This document shows positions 34,858-43,228 of a stretch of DNA of 64,000 nucleotides, one piece after another. The stretch is taken from assembly GCA_031181145.1 (NCBI GenBank), contig JAPSLB010000017.1:1-64000 (forward strand), given 5' to 3'. Source of the stretch: Microvirga sp. Its GTDB lineage: Bacteria > Pseudomonadota > Alphaproteobacteria > Rhizobiales > Beijerinckiaceae. A program made the position numbers and the translations under genes. A model generated the notes under the pieces. It was not told the DNA's origin. It did no database searches and worked only from the letters and a program-made list of their open reading frames with translations. Numbering within the stretch: the first letter of the stretch is position 1; each line of letters starts with the position of its first letter.

Positions 34858-35073
34858 ATGACAAGCGATAAGGGGAACAAGCTGGCTCGGGCGCTCCCGA
34901 GGACATCTGCGGACGACAAGCTTGGAACCAACGGAAGACTCGACAGCAGCAGCCAGAAACGCATCGGTGACCAGCTGCGCGCCATGTACGACGAATTGAT
35001 GCAGCAGCCGGTCCCGGATCGCTTCAAGGAATTGCTGGATCAACTGGAAAAGAAAAGGGACGGGTCGCGATGA
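34858..35073 (+). CDS. nepR: anti-sigma factor NepR
   Basis: 71 residues from the ATG at 34858 (AAGGGGA seven bases upstream). The ATG at 34831 has no ribosome site, and the frame's open upstream part carries no signal. The C-terminal half matches the NepR core: KRIGDQLRAMYDELMQQPVPDRFKELLDQLE, two helices joined by the VPDRF turn that contact EcfG or PhyR. The N-terminus is polar and disordered. It holds EcfG inactive until PhyR is phosphorylated. Its stop overlaps the ecfG start by four bases (ATGA). Confidence 0.93.
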   Translation: MTSDKGNKLARALPRTSADDKLGTNGRLDSSSQKRIGDQLRAMYDELMQQPVPDRFKELLDQLEKKRDGSR

Positions 35074-35609
35074 CCGACCAGCCTGACCTGAGGGAGGCTC
35101 TGCTCGCCGCGGTACCCAGTCTACGCGCCTTTGCCATCTCGCTTTCAGGTCAGGTCGACAAGGCGGACGACCTTGTTCAGGACACTCTCCTCCGCGCTCT
35201 TGCCAACCTTCATCGTTTCGAGCGCGGCACCAATCTCAATGCCTGGCTTTTCACGATTTTGCGCAATCTCTTTCACTCCGAACACCGCAAGCGCCGGCGT
35301 GAGGTCGAAGACCCGGACGGCGCCTATGCCGGACGCTTGAGGATCCAGCCTGAACAGGGATCTCACCTCGATCTCGAGGATTTCCGCATGGCCCTCGCCC
35401 GCCTCCCCTCCGATCAGCGGGAAGCCCTTCTTCTGGTCGGCGCCTCGGGATTTTCCTACGAGGAGGCCGCGGGCATCTGCGGATGCGCCGTCGGGACCAT
35501 CAAGAGCCGCGTCAACCGAGCGCGCCTGCGCCTGGCCGTGCTCCTGAACGTGGACGACATGGATGACCTGGGCCCCGACAGCATGACCCGCGCGGCCCTC
35601 CAGGGTTGA
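35070..35609 (+). CDS. ecfG: ECF sigma factor EcfG (general stress response)
   Basis: 179 residues. Sigma-70 region 2 at about 10-80 (DKADDLVQDTLLRALANLHRFERGTNLNAWLFTILRNLF) and region 4 at about 110-165 (LPSDQREALLLVGASGFSYEEAAGICGCAVGTIKSRVNRAR). The position next to nepR and phyR identifies it as EcfG. It is translationally coupled to nepR. It should direct RNA polymerase to GGAAC-N16/17-CGTT promoters, of which this window has about ten, including its own. Confidence 0.95.
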   Translation: MTDQPDLREALLAAVPSLRAFAISLSGQVDKADDLVQDTLLRALANLHRFERGTNLNAWLFTILRNLFHSEHRKRRREVEDPDGAYAGRLRIQPEQGSHLDLEDFRMALARLPSDQREALLLVGASGFSYEEAAGICGCAVGTIKSRVNRARLRLAVLLNVDDMDDLGPDSMTRAALQG

Positions 35610-35635
35610 TCGAGGAACTGCCCCACTTCATGAGA

Positions 35636-35664
35636 AAACGCCGCCTCGGGAGGCGGCGTTTTCA
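35636..35664. terminator. bidirectional terminator after ecfG
   Basis: AAAACGCCGCCTC and GAGGCGGCGTTTT form a perfect hairpin around a two-base centre. A/T runs on both sides let it end ecfG (+) and the DUF1328 gene (-). Confidence 0.85.
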
Positions 35665-35697
35665 TCGATACAGGAAAGTCACCCATCGCATGGGGCT

Positions 35698-35871
35698 TTA
35701 CATAGGGTTTCGTCCGCGCAGAAGGCCGATCACGGCCGAAATGGCGAAGAGCACGATCGCAACGAAGAAGATCAGCTTTGCGATCTCGACGGCGGTCCCG
35801 GCGATGCCGCCGAAACCGAACAGAGCCGCGACCAGCGCGATGATGAGAAAAGTGACAGCCCAACCGAGCAT
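35698..35871 (-). CDS. DUF1328 small membrane protein (YtjA-like)
   Basis: 57 residues from the ATG at 35871 (MLGWAVTF, the usual family start); an upstream in-frame ATG at 35889 is less likely. Two TM helices: about 4-26 ([18 protein letters not shown]) and 32-52 ([20 protein letters not shown]). DUF1328 proteins are widespread stress-associated inner-membrane proteins with no known activity. An EcfG-type promoter lies at 35924-35949. Confidence 0.88.
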   Translation of the reverse strand: MLGWAVTFLIIALVAALFGFGGIAGTAVEIAKLIFFVAIVLFAISAVIGLLRGRNPM

Positions 35872-35923
35872 GGTGTTACCTCGCTTCAATTAAAGATCAG
35901 CTTTCAGCCGATGACCTTCAACC

Positions 35924-35949
35924 AACGCCAAGCGCAACAGTGAGGTTCC
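35924..35949 (-). promoter_or_regulatory. EcfG-type promoter of the DUF1328 gene
   Basis: Minus strand GGAAC (35949-35945), 17-base spacer, CGTT (35927-35924). Perfect match, 53 bases upstream of the ATG. Confidence 0.75.
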
Positions 35950-36018
35950 GCCCGAACGGCTCAAGCTTAGGTTTTTAAGAAGCTCGGCATAAGTATTTTC
36001 CGGAGCTTCTCCGGGTAT

Positions 36019-36043
36019 GGAACCCAGCTCTTTCAGGTACGTT
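36019..36043 (+). promoter_or_regulatory. EcfG-type promoter of the small membrane protein gene
   Basis: GGAAC (36019-36023), 16-base spacer, CGTT (36040-36043). Perfect match, 27 bases before the ATG at 36070. Confidence 0.78.
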
Positions 36044-36069
36044 TTTCAGAACACTTGGGAGAGATGCCA

Positions 36070-36273
36070 ATGACCCGTTCCGTTGCCCTTCGCACATTTA
36101 TGATTTTCATGTTTCTTACTTTGCTCGCAGGCGTCACGGGCTTGGCGTCGCAGGCCGAGATCGCAGAAGTCGTCTTCCTGATCGGAGCATCCTTGTCCGC
36201 GGTGCTGCTGTTCTTCGCACTCACCGTGCAGTCCCCCGCTCCGGTTCCGGCGCGCGTGCGGCGTCGCCGCTGA
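36070..36273 (+). CDS. small two-TM membrane protein, stress-associated
   Basis: 67 residues from the ATG at 36070 (GGGAGA seven bases upstream). Two hydrophobic helices, about 8-26 (FMIFMFLTLLAGVTGLA) and 31-52 (IAEVVFLIGASLSAVLLFFAL), followed by a basic C-terminus (RVRRRR). General shape and size recall DUF1328/YtjA-type proteins, but the sequence is not clearly of that family. EcfG control is inferred from the perfect promoter. Confidence 0.75.
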   Translation: MTRSVALRTFMIFMFLTLLAGVTGLASQAEIAEVVFLIGASLSAVLLFFALTVQSPAPVPARVRRRR

Positions 36274-36302
36274 TCGCATCCGGCCCTCTTCAAGAACGAA
36301 AG

Positions 36303-36331
36303 AAAAAGGCGGCTCCCGGAGCCGCCTTTTT
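36303..36331. terminator. bidirectional terminator
   Basis: GGCGGCT (36308-36314) pairs with AGCCGCC (36320-36326), flanked by A5 and T5. It separates the small membrane protein gene (+) from the convergent SDR gene (-). Confidence 0.85.
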
Positions 36332-36336
36332 CGCTG

Positions 36337-37197
36337 TCAGGATTCAGTCGGATCGCCGCCGTTCGGGTGAAGGATCGACCCCGTGATATAGGACGCATCC
36401 TCGCAGGCCAGGAACAGGTATGAGGGAGCGACCTCGTTGGGCTGGCCCGGGCGCTTGAGCGGCGTATTCGCGCCGAAACTCTTCACCTTCTCGGCCGGGA
36501 ATGTCGCCGGGATCAGCGGTGTCCAGATCGGTCCGGGCGCGACGCCGTTCACACGGATGCCCTGTTCCGCGAGCTTTTGCGCAAGGGAGCGCGTGAAGGC
36601 CACGATGGCGCCCTTCGTGGCGCTGTAGTCGAGGAGTTCCGAGCTGCCGCGATAGGCCGTGACCGAGGTCGTGTTGATGATGGCAGCTCCCTGCTTCAGG
36701 TGGGGCATCGCCGCCTGGACCATGTAGAAATAGCCGAAGATGTTGGTCCTGAACGTCCGGTCGATCTGCTCGGGGCTGATCTCGGAAATCTCGCCCTTGG
36801 GGTGCTGCTCGGCTGCGTTGTTCACGAGCACATCGAGCTTGCCGAAGCGCTGGATCACCTGATCCACGGCGGACCGGCAGAAGCCGGGATCGCCCACGTC
36901 GCCGGCGATGGTCAGGCACGTGCGTCCCTCCCTCTCCACGAGCTGTTTCGTGGCCTGCGCATCCTCGGTCTCGTTGAGGTAAAGGATGGCGACGTCGGCC
37001 CCTTCGCGCGCGAAGAGAACGGCAACCGCGCGCCCGATGCCGCTGTCGCCGCCGGTGATGAGCGCCGTCTTGCCCTGAAGCCGGTTGCTCCCGGGGTAGC
37101 GCGGTTCGAAATCGGGCCTCGGATTCATCTCGGTCTCATGACCGGGCTGCCGGTCCTGCACCTGCGGCGGAAGCGTCTGCTCTTGTCCGGAGCTCAT
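36337..37197 (-). CDS. SDR-family oxidoreductase (YghA/YhdF-like)
   Basis: 286 residues. A 40-residue N-terminal extension (PPQVQDRQPGHETEMNPRPD) is typical of the YghA/stress SDR group. Then a Rossmann fold: TGGDSGIGRAVA (TGxxxGIG), NNAAEQ, the Ser of TTSVTAYRGS and the YSATK catalytic pair, and the PGPIWTPLIP loop. NAD(P)-dependent reduction of an aldehyde or ketone is likely, substrate unknown. A near-consensus EcfG promoter (GGACC-N16-CGTT, 37218-37242) precedes it, suggesting it belongs to the general stress set. Confidence 0.9.
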   Translation of the reverse strand: MSSGQEQTLPPQVQDRQPGHETEMNPRPDFEPRYPGSNRLQGKTALITGGDSGIGRAVAVLFAREGADVAILYLNETEDAQATKQLVEREGRTCLTIAGDVGDPGFCRSAVDQVIQRFGKLDVLVNNAAEQHPKGEISEISPEQIDRTFRTNIFGYFYMVQAAMPHLKQGAAIINTTSVTAYRGSSELLDYSATKGAIVAFTRSLAQKLAEQGIRVNGVAPGPIWTPLIPATFPAEKVKSFGANTPLKRPGQPNEVAPSYLFLACEDASYITGSILHPNGGDPTES

Positions 37198-37217
37198 GGC
37201 ATCATCCTTTCTGAGAG

Positions 37218-37242
37218 AACGATGCGGGCTCTCGTCTGGTCC
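37218..37242 (-). promoter_or_regulatory. EcfG-like promoter of the SDR gene (one mismatch)
   Basis: Minus strand GGACC (37242-37238; consensus GGAAC), 16-base spacer, CGTT (37221-37218). It lies 21 bases before the ATG. Confidence 0.5.
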
Positions 37243-37255
37243 TTGGAAAAGGAGA

Positions 37256-37282
37256 AGCCCGCGTTGAGGCTCAACGCGGGCT
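37256..37282 (-). terminator. terminator of the uracil/xanthine permease gene
   Basis: GCCCGCGTTGA (37257-37267) pairs with TCAACGCGGGC (37271-37281). On the minus strand it is followed by TTCTCCTTTT. Confidence 0.75.
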
Positions 37283-37308
37283 CCTTAAAGCGTGTTCCTG
37301 CGCGGTTC

Positions 37309-38637
37309 TTAAACGTGCGGGGGCTCGGCGGTGCGGGCCGGCGCCATGTTGAGGATGTGGTAGAGGATGATCGCTCCGAACGTCGCCGTGCCGATGCCGT
37401 CGAGCGTGAAGCCCGCGACGTTCAGCTTGAAGTTACCCGCCCCAAGGATCAGGGCGACCGCCACGGTGATGAGGTTGCGCGGGTTCGAGAAGTCGACCCG
37501 GTTCTCCACCCAGATCCGGCCCGCGGTCGCGGCGATGAGGCCGAACACCACGATCGACAGGCCGCCGAGCACCGGCCCCGGAATGGTGCCGATGAAGGCG
37601 CCGAATTTCGGCGACAGGCCGAGCAGCAGCGCGAAGCCCGCGGCGATGACGAAAACCAGCGTCGAATAGATGCGGGTCACCGCCATCACGCCCATGTTCT
37701 CGGCGTAGGTGGTCATGCCCGTGCCGCCGGCGGCGCCGGACAGCATCGTGGCCAGGCCGTCGCCCATGAAAGCCCGCCCGAGATAGGGATCGAGGTTGCG
37801 GCCCGTCATGGCGCCGATGGCCTTGATGTGCCCGAGGTTCTCGGCCACCAGGATGATGGCCACGGGAGCGATCAGGCTCACCGCCCTCATGTCGAAGACG
37901 GGGCTCTGGAAGCTCGGAAGCCCGAACCAGGCCGCCTCTCTGATCGTCGTGAAGTCGATGGGCGTTCCATAGCCCATGAGGTTCGCGAAGACGAAGTAGA
38001 TCAGGTAGCCGAGAGCGCCGCCGAGGAGCACCGGCAGACGCCGCCACATGCCGGGGGCATAAACGGCCACGATGCCGACCGACAGCACGGTGGCGAGCGC
38101 GATCCAGCGGGCGAAGTCGGAGCCGTTCGCATTGTCGGGCGTCACGCCCGATGCGCTGTTGATGGCGATCGGCGCCAGCACGAGGCCGATGGCGGCGACG
38201 ATGGCGCCGGTGACGACCGGCGGCATGAGACGCTCGATCCAGCGGTGCCCAGCCATCTGAACGACCAGGCCGATGACGAAGTAGAGCGCACCCGCGGCGA
38301 TGATGCCGCCCAGAGCCAGGGGAATGTTCGGGTTCGGGCTGCCGACCGATGCGCCGGTGGCCACCAGGACCGGGCCGATGAAGGCAAAGCTCGATCCGAG
38401 ATAGCTCGGCACACGCCCTCCGACCACGAGGAAGAAGATCAGGGTGGCGAGGCCGGAGAACAGAATGGAGACGTTCGGATCGAAACCCATCAGGATGGGT
38501 GCCAGCACCGTGGCGCCGAACATGGCAACCACATGCTGCAGGCCCACGACGACCATCTGGCCCGTCGGCAGCCTTTCGTCCGGCATGATGACGCCTTCGG
38601 TCTTCAAGGTCCATTTAGGCAGGAAACTGTCGGTCAT
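37309..38637 (-). CDS. uraA: NCS2 uracil/xanthine permease (UraA-like)
   Basis: 442 residues with 12-14 predicted TM helices. NCS2 family features: [24 protein letters not shown] in TM1, [13 protein letters not shown] in TM3, [21 protein letters not shown] and [22 protein letters not shown] around the substrate site. These are closest to the proton-coupled uracil carrier UraA and its relatives, though xanthine or another nucleobase is possible. It is monocistronic, with a hairpin terminator downstream. Confidence 0.9.
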   Translation of the reverse strand: MTDSFLPKWTLKTEGVIMPDERLPTGQMVVVGLQHVVAMFGATVLAPILMGFDPNVSILFSGLATLIFFLVVGGRVPSYLGSSFAFIGPVLVATGASVGSPNPNIPLALGGIIAAGALYFVIGLVVQMAGHRWIERLMPPVVTGAIVAAIGLVLAPIAINSASGVTPDNANGSDFARWIALATVLSVGIVAVYAPGMWRRLPVLLGGALGYLIYFVFANLMGYGTPIDFTTIREAAWFGLPSFQSPVFDMRAVSLIAPVAIILVAENLGHIKAIGAMTGRNLDPYLGRAFMGDGLATMLSGAAGGTGMTTYAENMGVMAVTRIYSTLVFVIAAGFALLLGLSPKFGAFIGTIPGPVLGGLSIVVFGLIAATAGRIWVENRVDFSNPRNLITVAVALILGAGNFKLNVAGFTLDGIGTATFGAIILYHILNMAPARTAEPPHV

Positions 38638-38801
38638 ATGTTATTCCCCCACACAATGCCGCTTGAGGTGGCACCCTAGTGCCAGGGATGGAGGAATGGC
38701 TAGCGGCTGAAATGACTTATTAACCGCTGCAAGAGCCCCATTTCTGGACAAGTGCCCGCTCGACAGACACATCATCTCCCCGGACATCATGAGGATCAGC
38801 G

Positions 38802-39821
38802 ATGCGCAAGGACCATAACGCACCGGAAGGCACGGTGCACACCCTCCGGATCGACAGCGAGTGCCTCAAGGGCAATCTCCTCGGCGACCCGACCCGCCGG
38901 CGGATCGACGTCTATGTGCCGGCAGGGCACGACGGTCGCGGCCTGCCCCTCCTCGTCGACCTCGTCGGCTACACGGCGGGCGGACCTGCGCACACCAACT
39001 GGAGGAATTACGGCGAGAACGTTCCGGAACGGCTCGACCGACTGATCGGAGCCGGCGCGATGCCCCCGGTCGTCGTGGCCTTCCCCGATTGCTTCACCCG
39101 CCTCGGCGGCAACCAATATGTCGACAGCGCAGCAATGGGCCCCTGGGAGACCTTTCTCATCCGCGAGATGGTGCCCTTCGTGGAGGAGCGCTTCGGGTGC
39201 GGCGGCGAGGGGCGCAGGGGAGTGTTCGGCAAGAGCTCGGGCGGCTACGGCTCACTCGTCCATGCCATGCGCCACGGCGGCAAGTTCTGGGCCGCGGCCG
39301 CCTCGCATTCGGGCGATGTAGGCTTCGAATATCTCTACCATCTGGGCGAGTTCGCAGGCGCTCTCAGGCACCTGGCCAGCCATGGCATGTCCATCGACAC
39401 GTTCCTAAGCAAGTTCGAGCAGGGGCCGAAGGCGAAGGAACAGGACTGGCACGTGCTGATGATCCTCGCCCAGGCGGCGAGCTTCGATCCCGACCCGAAC
39501 CATTTCTGCGGCATCCGGCTGCCTGTCGACCTCCACACCTGCGAAGTGATCGAGGAGCGCTGGGCCAACTGGCTGCGCTGGGACCCGCTGCGCATGGCGG
39601 ACGATCCCAAGGTGCAGGCCAATCTGAAGAAGCTGAAGGCCTTCTACATCGATTGCGGCGATGTCGATCAGTACAACATGGTCTACGGCTCGCGTCAGCT
39701 GCACCGGAAGCTCGAGGCTGCCGGCATCGCGCATACCTATGAGGAATTTCCCGACAATCATTCGTCGGTCGATTACCGCATGGACGTGAGCCTGCCTCTG
39801 CTGGCGAGAGCCATCTCCTGA
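38802..39821 (+). CDS. esterase of the enterochelin esterase/esterase D fold
   Basis: 339 residues. An alpha/beta hydrolase with the nucleophile elbow GKSSGGYG (GxSxG), preceded by VVVAFPDCFTRLGGNQYVDS and followed by an acidic residue in IDCGDVDQY and a histidine in FPDNHSSVDYR, a plausible Ser-Asp-His triad. No signal peptide, so cytoplasmic. The substrate is unknown. It ends five bases from the convergent oxidoreductase gene. Confidence 0.82.
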   Translation: MRKDHNAPEGTVHTLRIDSECLKGNLLGDPTRRRIDVYVPAGHDGRGLPLLVDLVGYTAGGPAHTNWRNYGENVPERLDRLIGAGAMPPVVVAFPDCFTRLGGNQYVDSAAMGPWETFLIREMVPFVEERFGCGGEGRRGVFGKSSGGYGSLVHAMRHGGKFWAAAASHSGDVGFEYLYHLGEFAGALRHLASHGMSIDTFLSKFEQGPKAKEQDWHVLMILAQAASFDPDPNHFCGIRLPVDLHTCEVIEERWANWLRWDPLRMADDPKVQANLKKLKAFYIDCGDVDQYNMVYGSRQLHRKLEAAGIAHTYEEFPDNHSSVDYRMDVSLPLLARAIS

Positions 39822-39826
39822 CGGGC

Positions 39827-40774
39827 TCACGCGCCTCCCGGCTCGTCCTCGGTCGGCAGGTCGCAATGATTGTGAATGTGTGTGGCGGCATGGGCGGCAT
39901 GGCCCATGCCCACCACGATCTGATCGAGCCCCCGGACGATGTCGCCTGCAGCGTAGAGACCCCTCACGGTGGTCTGGCAGTGCTCGTCCACGAGCAGGCT
40001 GCCCGATGGATCGTGCTCGGCCCCCAGCGAGAGGGCGAGGTCGGACCGGTACTTGAGGCCCAGGGCCGAATAGAGCACGTCGAAACGATGCTCCTTACCG
40101 CCCACGTGAAGCGCGGAAATGCGATCGCTCTCCATGTCGAGGGATTCCACGGGCGCCTCGACGACCTTGATGCCGTGCTCGTCGAGTCGCCCTCTCTGGT
40201 CCGGTGTCAGTTCGAGGGTCTGCCCCAGCGTCAGCAGGGTCACGTCGCGCGAATAGGTTCGCGCGATGAACACCGCCTCCCCCAGTCCATGAGACCCATA
40301 GGCGATGACGGCGATCTTCTGGTCCCGGGATTCGTAGCCGTCGCAGATGGGGCAATAGCGTACGAGGCCGCGTTGCACGGCATTGGGAACGTCCGGCAGA
40401 TCGGGCTCGATATCGATGGCGCCCGTGGCAAGAACCACCCGTTTCGCCGAGATCTGGCTGGTGCCGCCGTCATCATTCTCGACGAGGGCGATGAAGCGGT
40501 CCGGCTGCTTGCGAAGGCCTGTCACCCGTCCGATCCGGATGCACTTGCCGTACTGCTCCAGATTGGTGCGCGCCCGCGCCAGAAGGTCGGGACCGGAGAT
40601 GCCGTCGGCGAACATCGGGATGTTGTGGCTGGTCGGGATCCAGGCCGCCCGGGGCGTACCGCTGTCGACGATCAGGAAGCGGCGTTTGAACCGCGCAAGG
40701 TAAAGCCCTGTCGTCAGTCCCGCCGGCCCGCCGCCGACGATCAGACAATCGAGAATGTCTCCGCTGGCTCCCAT
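39827..40774 (-). CDS. FAD-dependent pyridine nucleotide-disulfide oxidoreductase (thioredoxin reductase-like)
   Basis: 315 residues from the ATG at 40774; the frame extends to 40906 but the extra part is basic and unlike the family. FAD motif CLIVGGGPAGLTTGLYLAR, redox-active pair in RYCPICDGYE (CxxC), NAD(P) fold around VIAYGSHGLGEAVFIART, and the C-terminal FAD block GLYAAGDIVRGLDQI. It is a bacterial thioredoxin-reductase-like protein. Without a neighbouring thioredoxin the partner is uncertain, and related proteins act on flavodoxin, ferredoxin or small disulfides. Confidence 0.85.
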   Translation of the reverse strand: MGASGDILDCLIVGGGPAGLTTGLYLARFKRRFLIVDSGTPRAAWIPTSHNIPMFADGISGPDLLARARTNLEQYGKCIRIGRVTGLRKQPDRFIALVENDDGGTSQISAKRVVLATGAIDIEPDLPDVPNAVQRGLVRYCPICDGYESRDQKIAVIAYGSHGLGEAVFIARTYSRDVTLLTLGQTLELTPDQRGRLDEHGIKVVEAPVESLDMESDRISALHVGGKEHRFDVLYSALGLKYRSDLALSLGAEHDPSGSLLVDEHCQTTVRGLYAAGDIVRGLDQIVVGMGHAAHAATHIHNHCDLPTEDEPGGA

Positions 40775-40931
40775 CCGGCCGCGCCCCCTTCCGCTGATCC
40801 CTGAGGAAACACAACTCGCGAGAGAGGCAAAAGATCGCCGTTCCGGGCGCATCGATCGTCGAAATGTATTGAGTGTCCGGGAACCGTTGGACACGATAAG
40901 GCACAAAGCTGCAGCACTTCAGGAGCCCCTC

Positions 40932-41810
40932 ATGACGGTCACGCTGTCGAACGCCCATCTCAAAGCCCAGATCTCCTCACAAGGCGCGGAACTGATCCGC
41001 CTGTGCGATGAGGAGGGCCGGGACCTCTTGTGGGACGGCGATCCGGCGTTCTGGACAGGGCGCTCCCCCCTCCTCTTTCCGATCGTCGGCCGCCTGCGCG
41101 GCGATCAAGCGCTTATCGACGGGCGCGTCCATCCCATGAAGCAGCACGGATTCGCCCGCATCTCCATCTTCGAGATCGTCGATGCGTCACCGGAATTCTG
41201 CCGGCTCCGCCTGAAGGCGAGCGACGCGACGCGCGAGCAGTTTCCCTTCGATTTCAGACTCGACATGACCTATCGGCTCGACGGAGGAAGACTGGTCCTC
41301 CTGGCATCGGTCCTGAACCCTGAGAACCGTCCTCTTCCCGTCTCGTTCGGCTTCCATCCCGCCCTGCGCTGGCCCCTGCCCTATGGCGGCGAGCGGAACG
41401 CGCATGAGATCCGCTTCGAGACGGCGGAGCCCGCATCCCTGCACAGGCTGTCAGACGGCCTGATCGGGGACGCATCCCGTCCGACGCCGGTCCAAGGGGA
41501 TCGCCTGCCCTTGCGCGACGATCTCTTCGAGGATGGTGCGCTCGTCTGGAGCACGCTCGCGAGCCGCACGGTCCGCTATGGCGTTCCGGGCCGCCGCTCC
41601 ATCACGGTTTCCTTTCCCGGCATGCCGCATCTCGGCCTCTGGACGAAGCCGGGCGCGGGCTATGTCTGCATCGAGCCGTGGCAGGGCTATGCGGACCCGG
41701 TCGGGTTCGAAGGCGAATTCAAGGACAAGCCCGGCATCGTGGTGATCCCGCCGGGCGAGAGCCGCGATTTTACCATGGAGATTGCCGTCGACGCTCCGGC
41801 CTCTTCTTAG
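40932..41810 (+). CDS. aldose 1-epimerase family protein
   Basis: 292 residues from the ATG at 40932 (AGGAG six bases upstream); the longer frame from 40755 is not supported. Galactose-mutarotase fold: SSQGAELIRLCDEEGRDLLWDGDPAFW, HGFAR with the catalytic His, SFGFHPALRWPL with the second His, and LGLWTKPGAGYVCIEPW with the catalytic Glu. It resembles LacX/YeaD-type proteins. It probably interconverts alpha and beta anomers of hexoses or sugar phosphates. It overlaps the convergent manC gene by four bases at the stops. Confidence 0.88.
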   Translation: MTVTLSNAHLKAQISSQGAELIRLCDEEGRDLLWDGDPAFWTGRSPLLFPIVGRLRGDQALIDGRVHPMKQHGFARISIFEIVDASPEFCRLRLKASDATREQFPFDFRLDMTYRLDGGRLVLLASVLNPENRPLPVSFGFHPALRWPLPYGGERNAHEIRFETAEPASLHRLSDGLIGDASRPTPVQGDRLPLRDDLFEDGALVWSTLASRTVRYGVPGRRSITVSFPGMPHLGLWTKPGAGYVCIEPWQGYADPVGFEGEFKDKPGIVVIPPGESRDFTMEIAVDAPASS

Positions 41811-43228
41811 CCGTCGCACCGATCCTCGACACGGTCCCGATCGTCCTCACCCGCGTCTCTGCCCACCTGAACCCCGATGAGTTCGAGCGGGATGCGGCCC
41901 GGATTGACGAGGCGGCGCACGGAACCGACCGGGATGTGGATGGCCTCGTTCTCATGAACGAGGCTTACGTTCTCGTTCTCCGTCACCTGAGCGGTGCCCT
42001 TCACCACGATCAAGTGCTCGGCGCGGCAATGATGCATCTGAAGCGGGAGATGCCCGCCCGGCTTCACCACGATGCGCCTCACCAGGAAGCGCGAGCCGTC
42101 ATCGACGCGCTGACACCATCCCCAGGAATGGTGCATGCGGATGTGTTCACTGGCCTCGGGGCGCCGCCCGGCGCGCATGGAGGCCACCAGGTCCTTCACC
42201 AGATCGGAACGGCTGCGCGGGACCACGAGCACCGCGTCGGCATGGGCAACGACCACGACGTCATCGATACCGACCACCGCTGTGAGAATGCCGTCGCTGT
42301 GAACGAGAGCGTTGCGGGTTTCCATGACCTCGACGTTGCCGCGAAGCGCGTTGCCGGCCATATCGCGCGGCGAAGCATCCCACAGGGCATCCCAGGAGCC
42401 GATGTCGGTCCAGGAGAACGAGACGGGCAGGACGCCGGCACGCTCGGTGCGCTCCATGACGGCGTAATCGATCGATGTTCTCGGAGCCTGTCTGAACGCT
42501 CTCTCGTCAAGACGGATGAAATCGAGGTCGATGGTGGCGGTTTCGAGAGATTTCCTCGCGACCGATAAAACTTCGGGCTGGAAACGCTCCAGTTCCCCGA
42601 TCATCACGTCGGCGCGGAACAGAAAGTTGCCGCTGTTCCAGAGGAAGCCTTGCCCGATGAAGCTCTGCGCCATCTCCGCATCCGGCTTCTCGACGAACCG
42701 GGCGACGCGGAAGGCACCGGCGTCGTTGATCGGCCCGCCCGGCTGGATGTAGCCATAGCCAGTGGCGGGGGATTGCGGCACGACGCCCAAGATCATGATG
42801 TGCCCCGCGCGCGCAAGTTCGAGAGCTGCCTCGCATGACGCTACGAAAGCCGCCGGATCGTCAATCACGTGGTCGGCCGCAACGACGAGCACGACCGTGT
42901 CGGAACCCTGGCGCGCGGCATGACAGGCCGCGACCGCAATCGCAGCGGCCGTGTCCTTCCGGACAGGCTCAAGGATGATATCGGCTTCGACCCCGATCTG
43001 CGCCAGCTGATCGGCGAGGATGAAACCGACATCGTTGCTGGAGATGATCGTGGGACGCTGGAAAACGCCGGGGGCAATGACGCGCCGAACGGCCATTTGG
43101 AAAGTGGAGAGTTCTCCCAGCACGGTGACGAACGGCTTGGGCATGCTGGCACGGGAGGTCGGCCAAAGACGCGTTCCCAAGCCGCCGCAGAGGATTACGG
43201 GGAAGACGGTTTTGTCGCCGCCGCTCAT
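41807..43228 (-). CDS. manC: mannose-1-phosphate guanylyltransferase / mannose-6-phosphate isomerase
   Basis: 473 residues from the ATG at 43228; another ATG lies four codons upstream. Type II bifunctional enzyme: nucleotidyltransferase domain with VILCGGLGTRLWPTSRA, KPFV, ADHVI, FVEKPD and NSGNFLF, and a C-terminal cupin isomerase domain with KPGGHLPLQMHHCRAEHLIVV. It makes GDP-mannose for polysaccharides and glycolipids. The histidine-rich metal site of the isomerase is mostly kept (QMHHCRAEH against the usual QxHxHRAEH, one shifted position). It borders the accessory polysaccharide region to its right. Confidence 0.92.
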   Translation of the reverse strand: MSGGDKTVFPVILCGGLGTRLWPTSRASMPKPFVTVLGELSTFQMAVRRVIAPGVFQRPTIISSNDVGFILADQLAQIGVEADIILEPVRKDTAAAIAVAACHAARQGSDTVVLVVAADHVIDDPAAFVASCEAALELARAGHIMILGVVPQSPATGYGYIQPGGPINDAGAFRVARFVEKPDAEMAQSFIGQGFLWNSGNFLFRADVMIGELERFQPEVLSVARKSLETATIDLDFIRLDERAFRQAPRTSIDYAVMERTERAGVLPVSFSWTDIGSWDALWDASPRDMAGNALRGNVEVMETRNALVHSDGILTAVVGIDDVVVVAHADAVLVVPRSRSDLVKDLVASMRAGRRPEASEHIRMHHSWGWCQRVDDGSRFLVRRIVVKPGGHLPLQMHHCRAEHLIVVKGTAQVTENENVSLVHENEAIHIPVGSVRRLVNPGRIPLELIGVQVGRDAGEDDRDRVEDRCDG

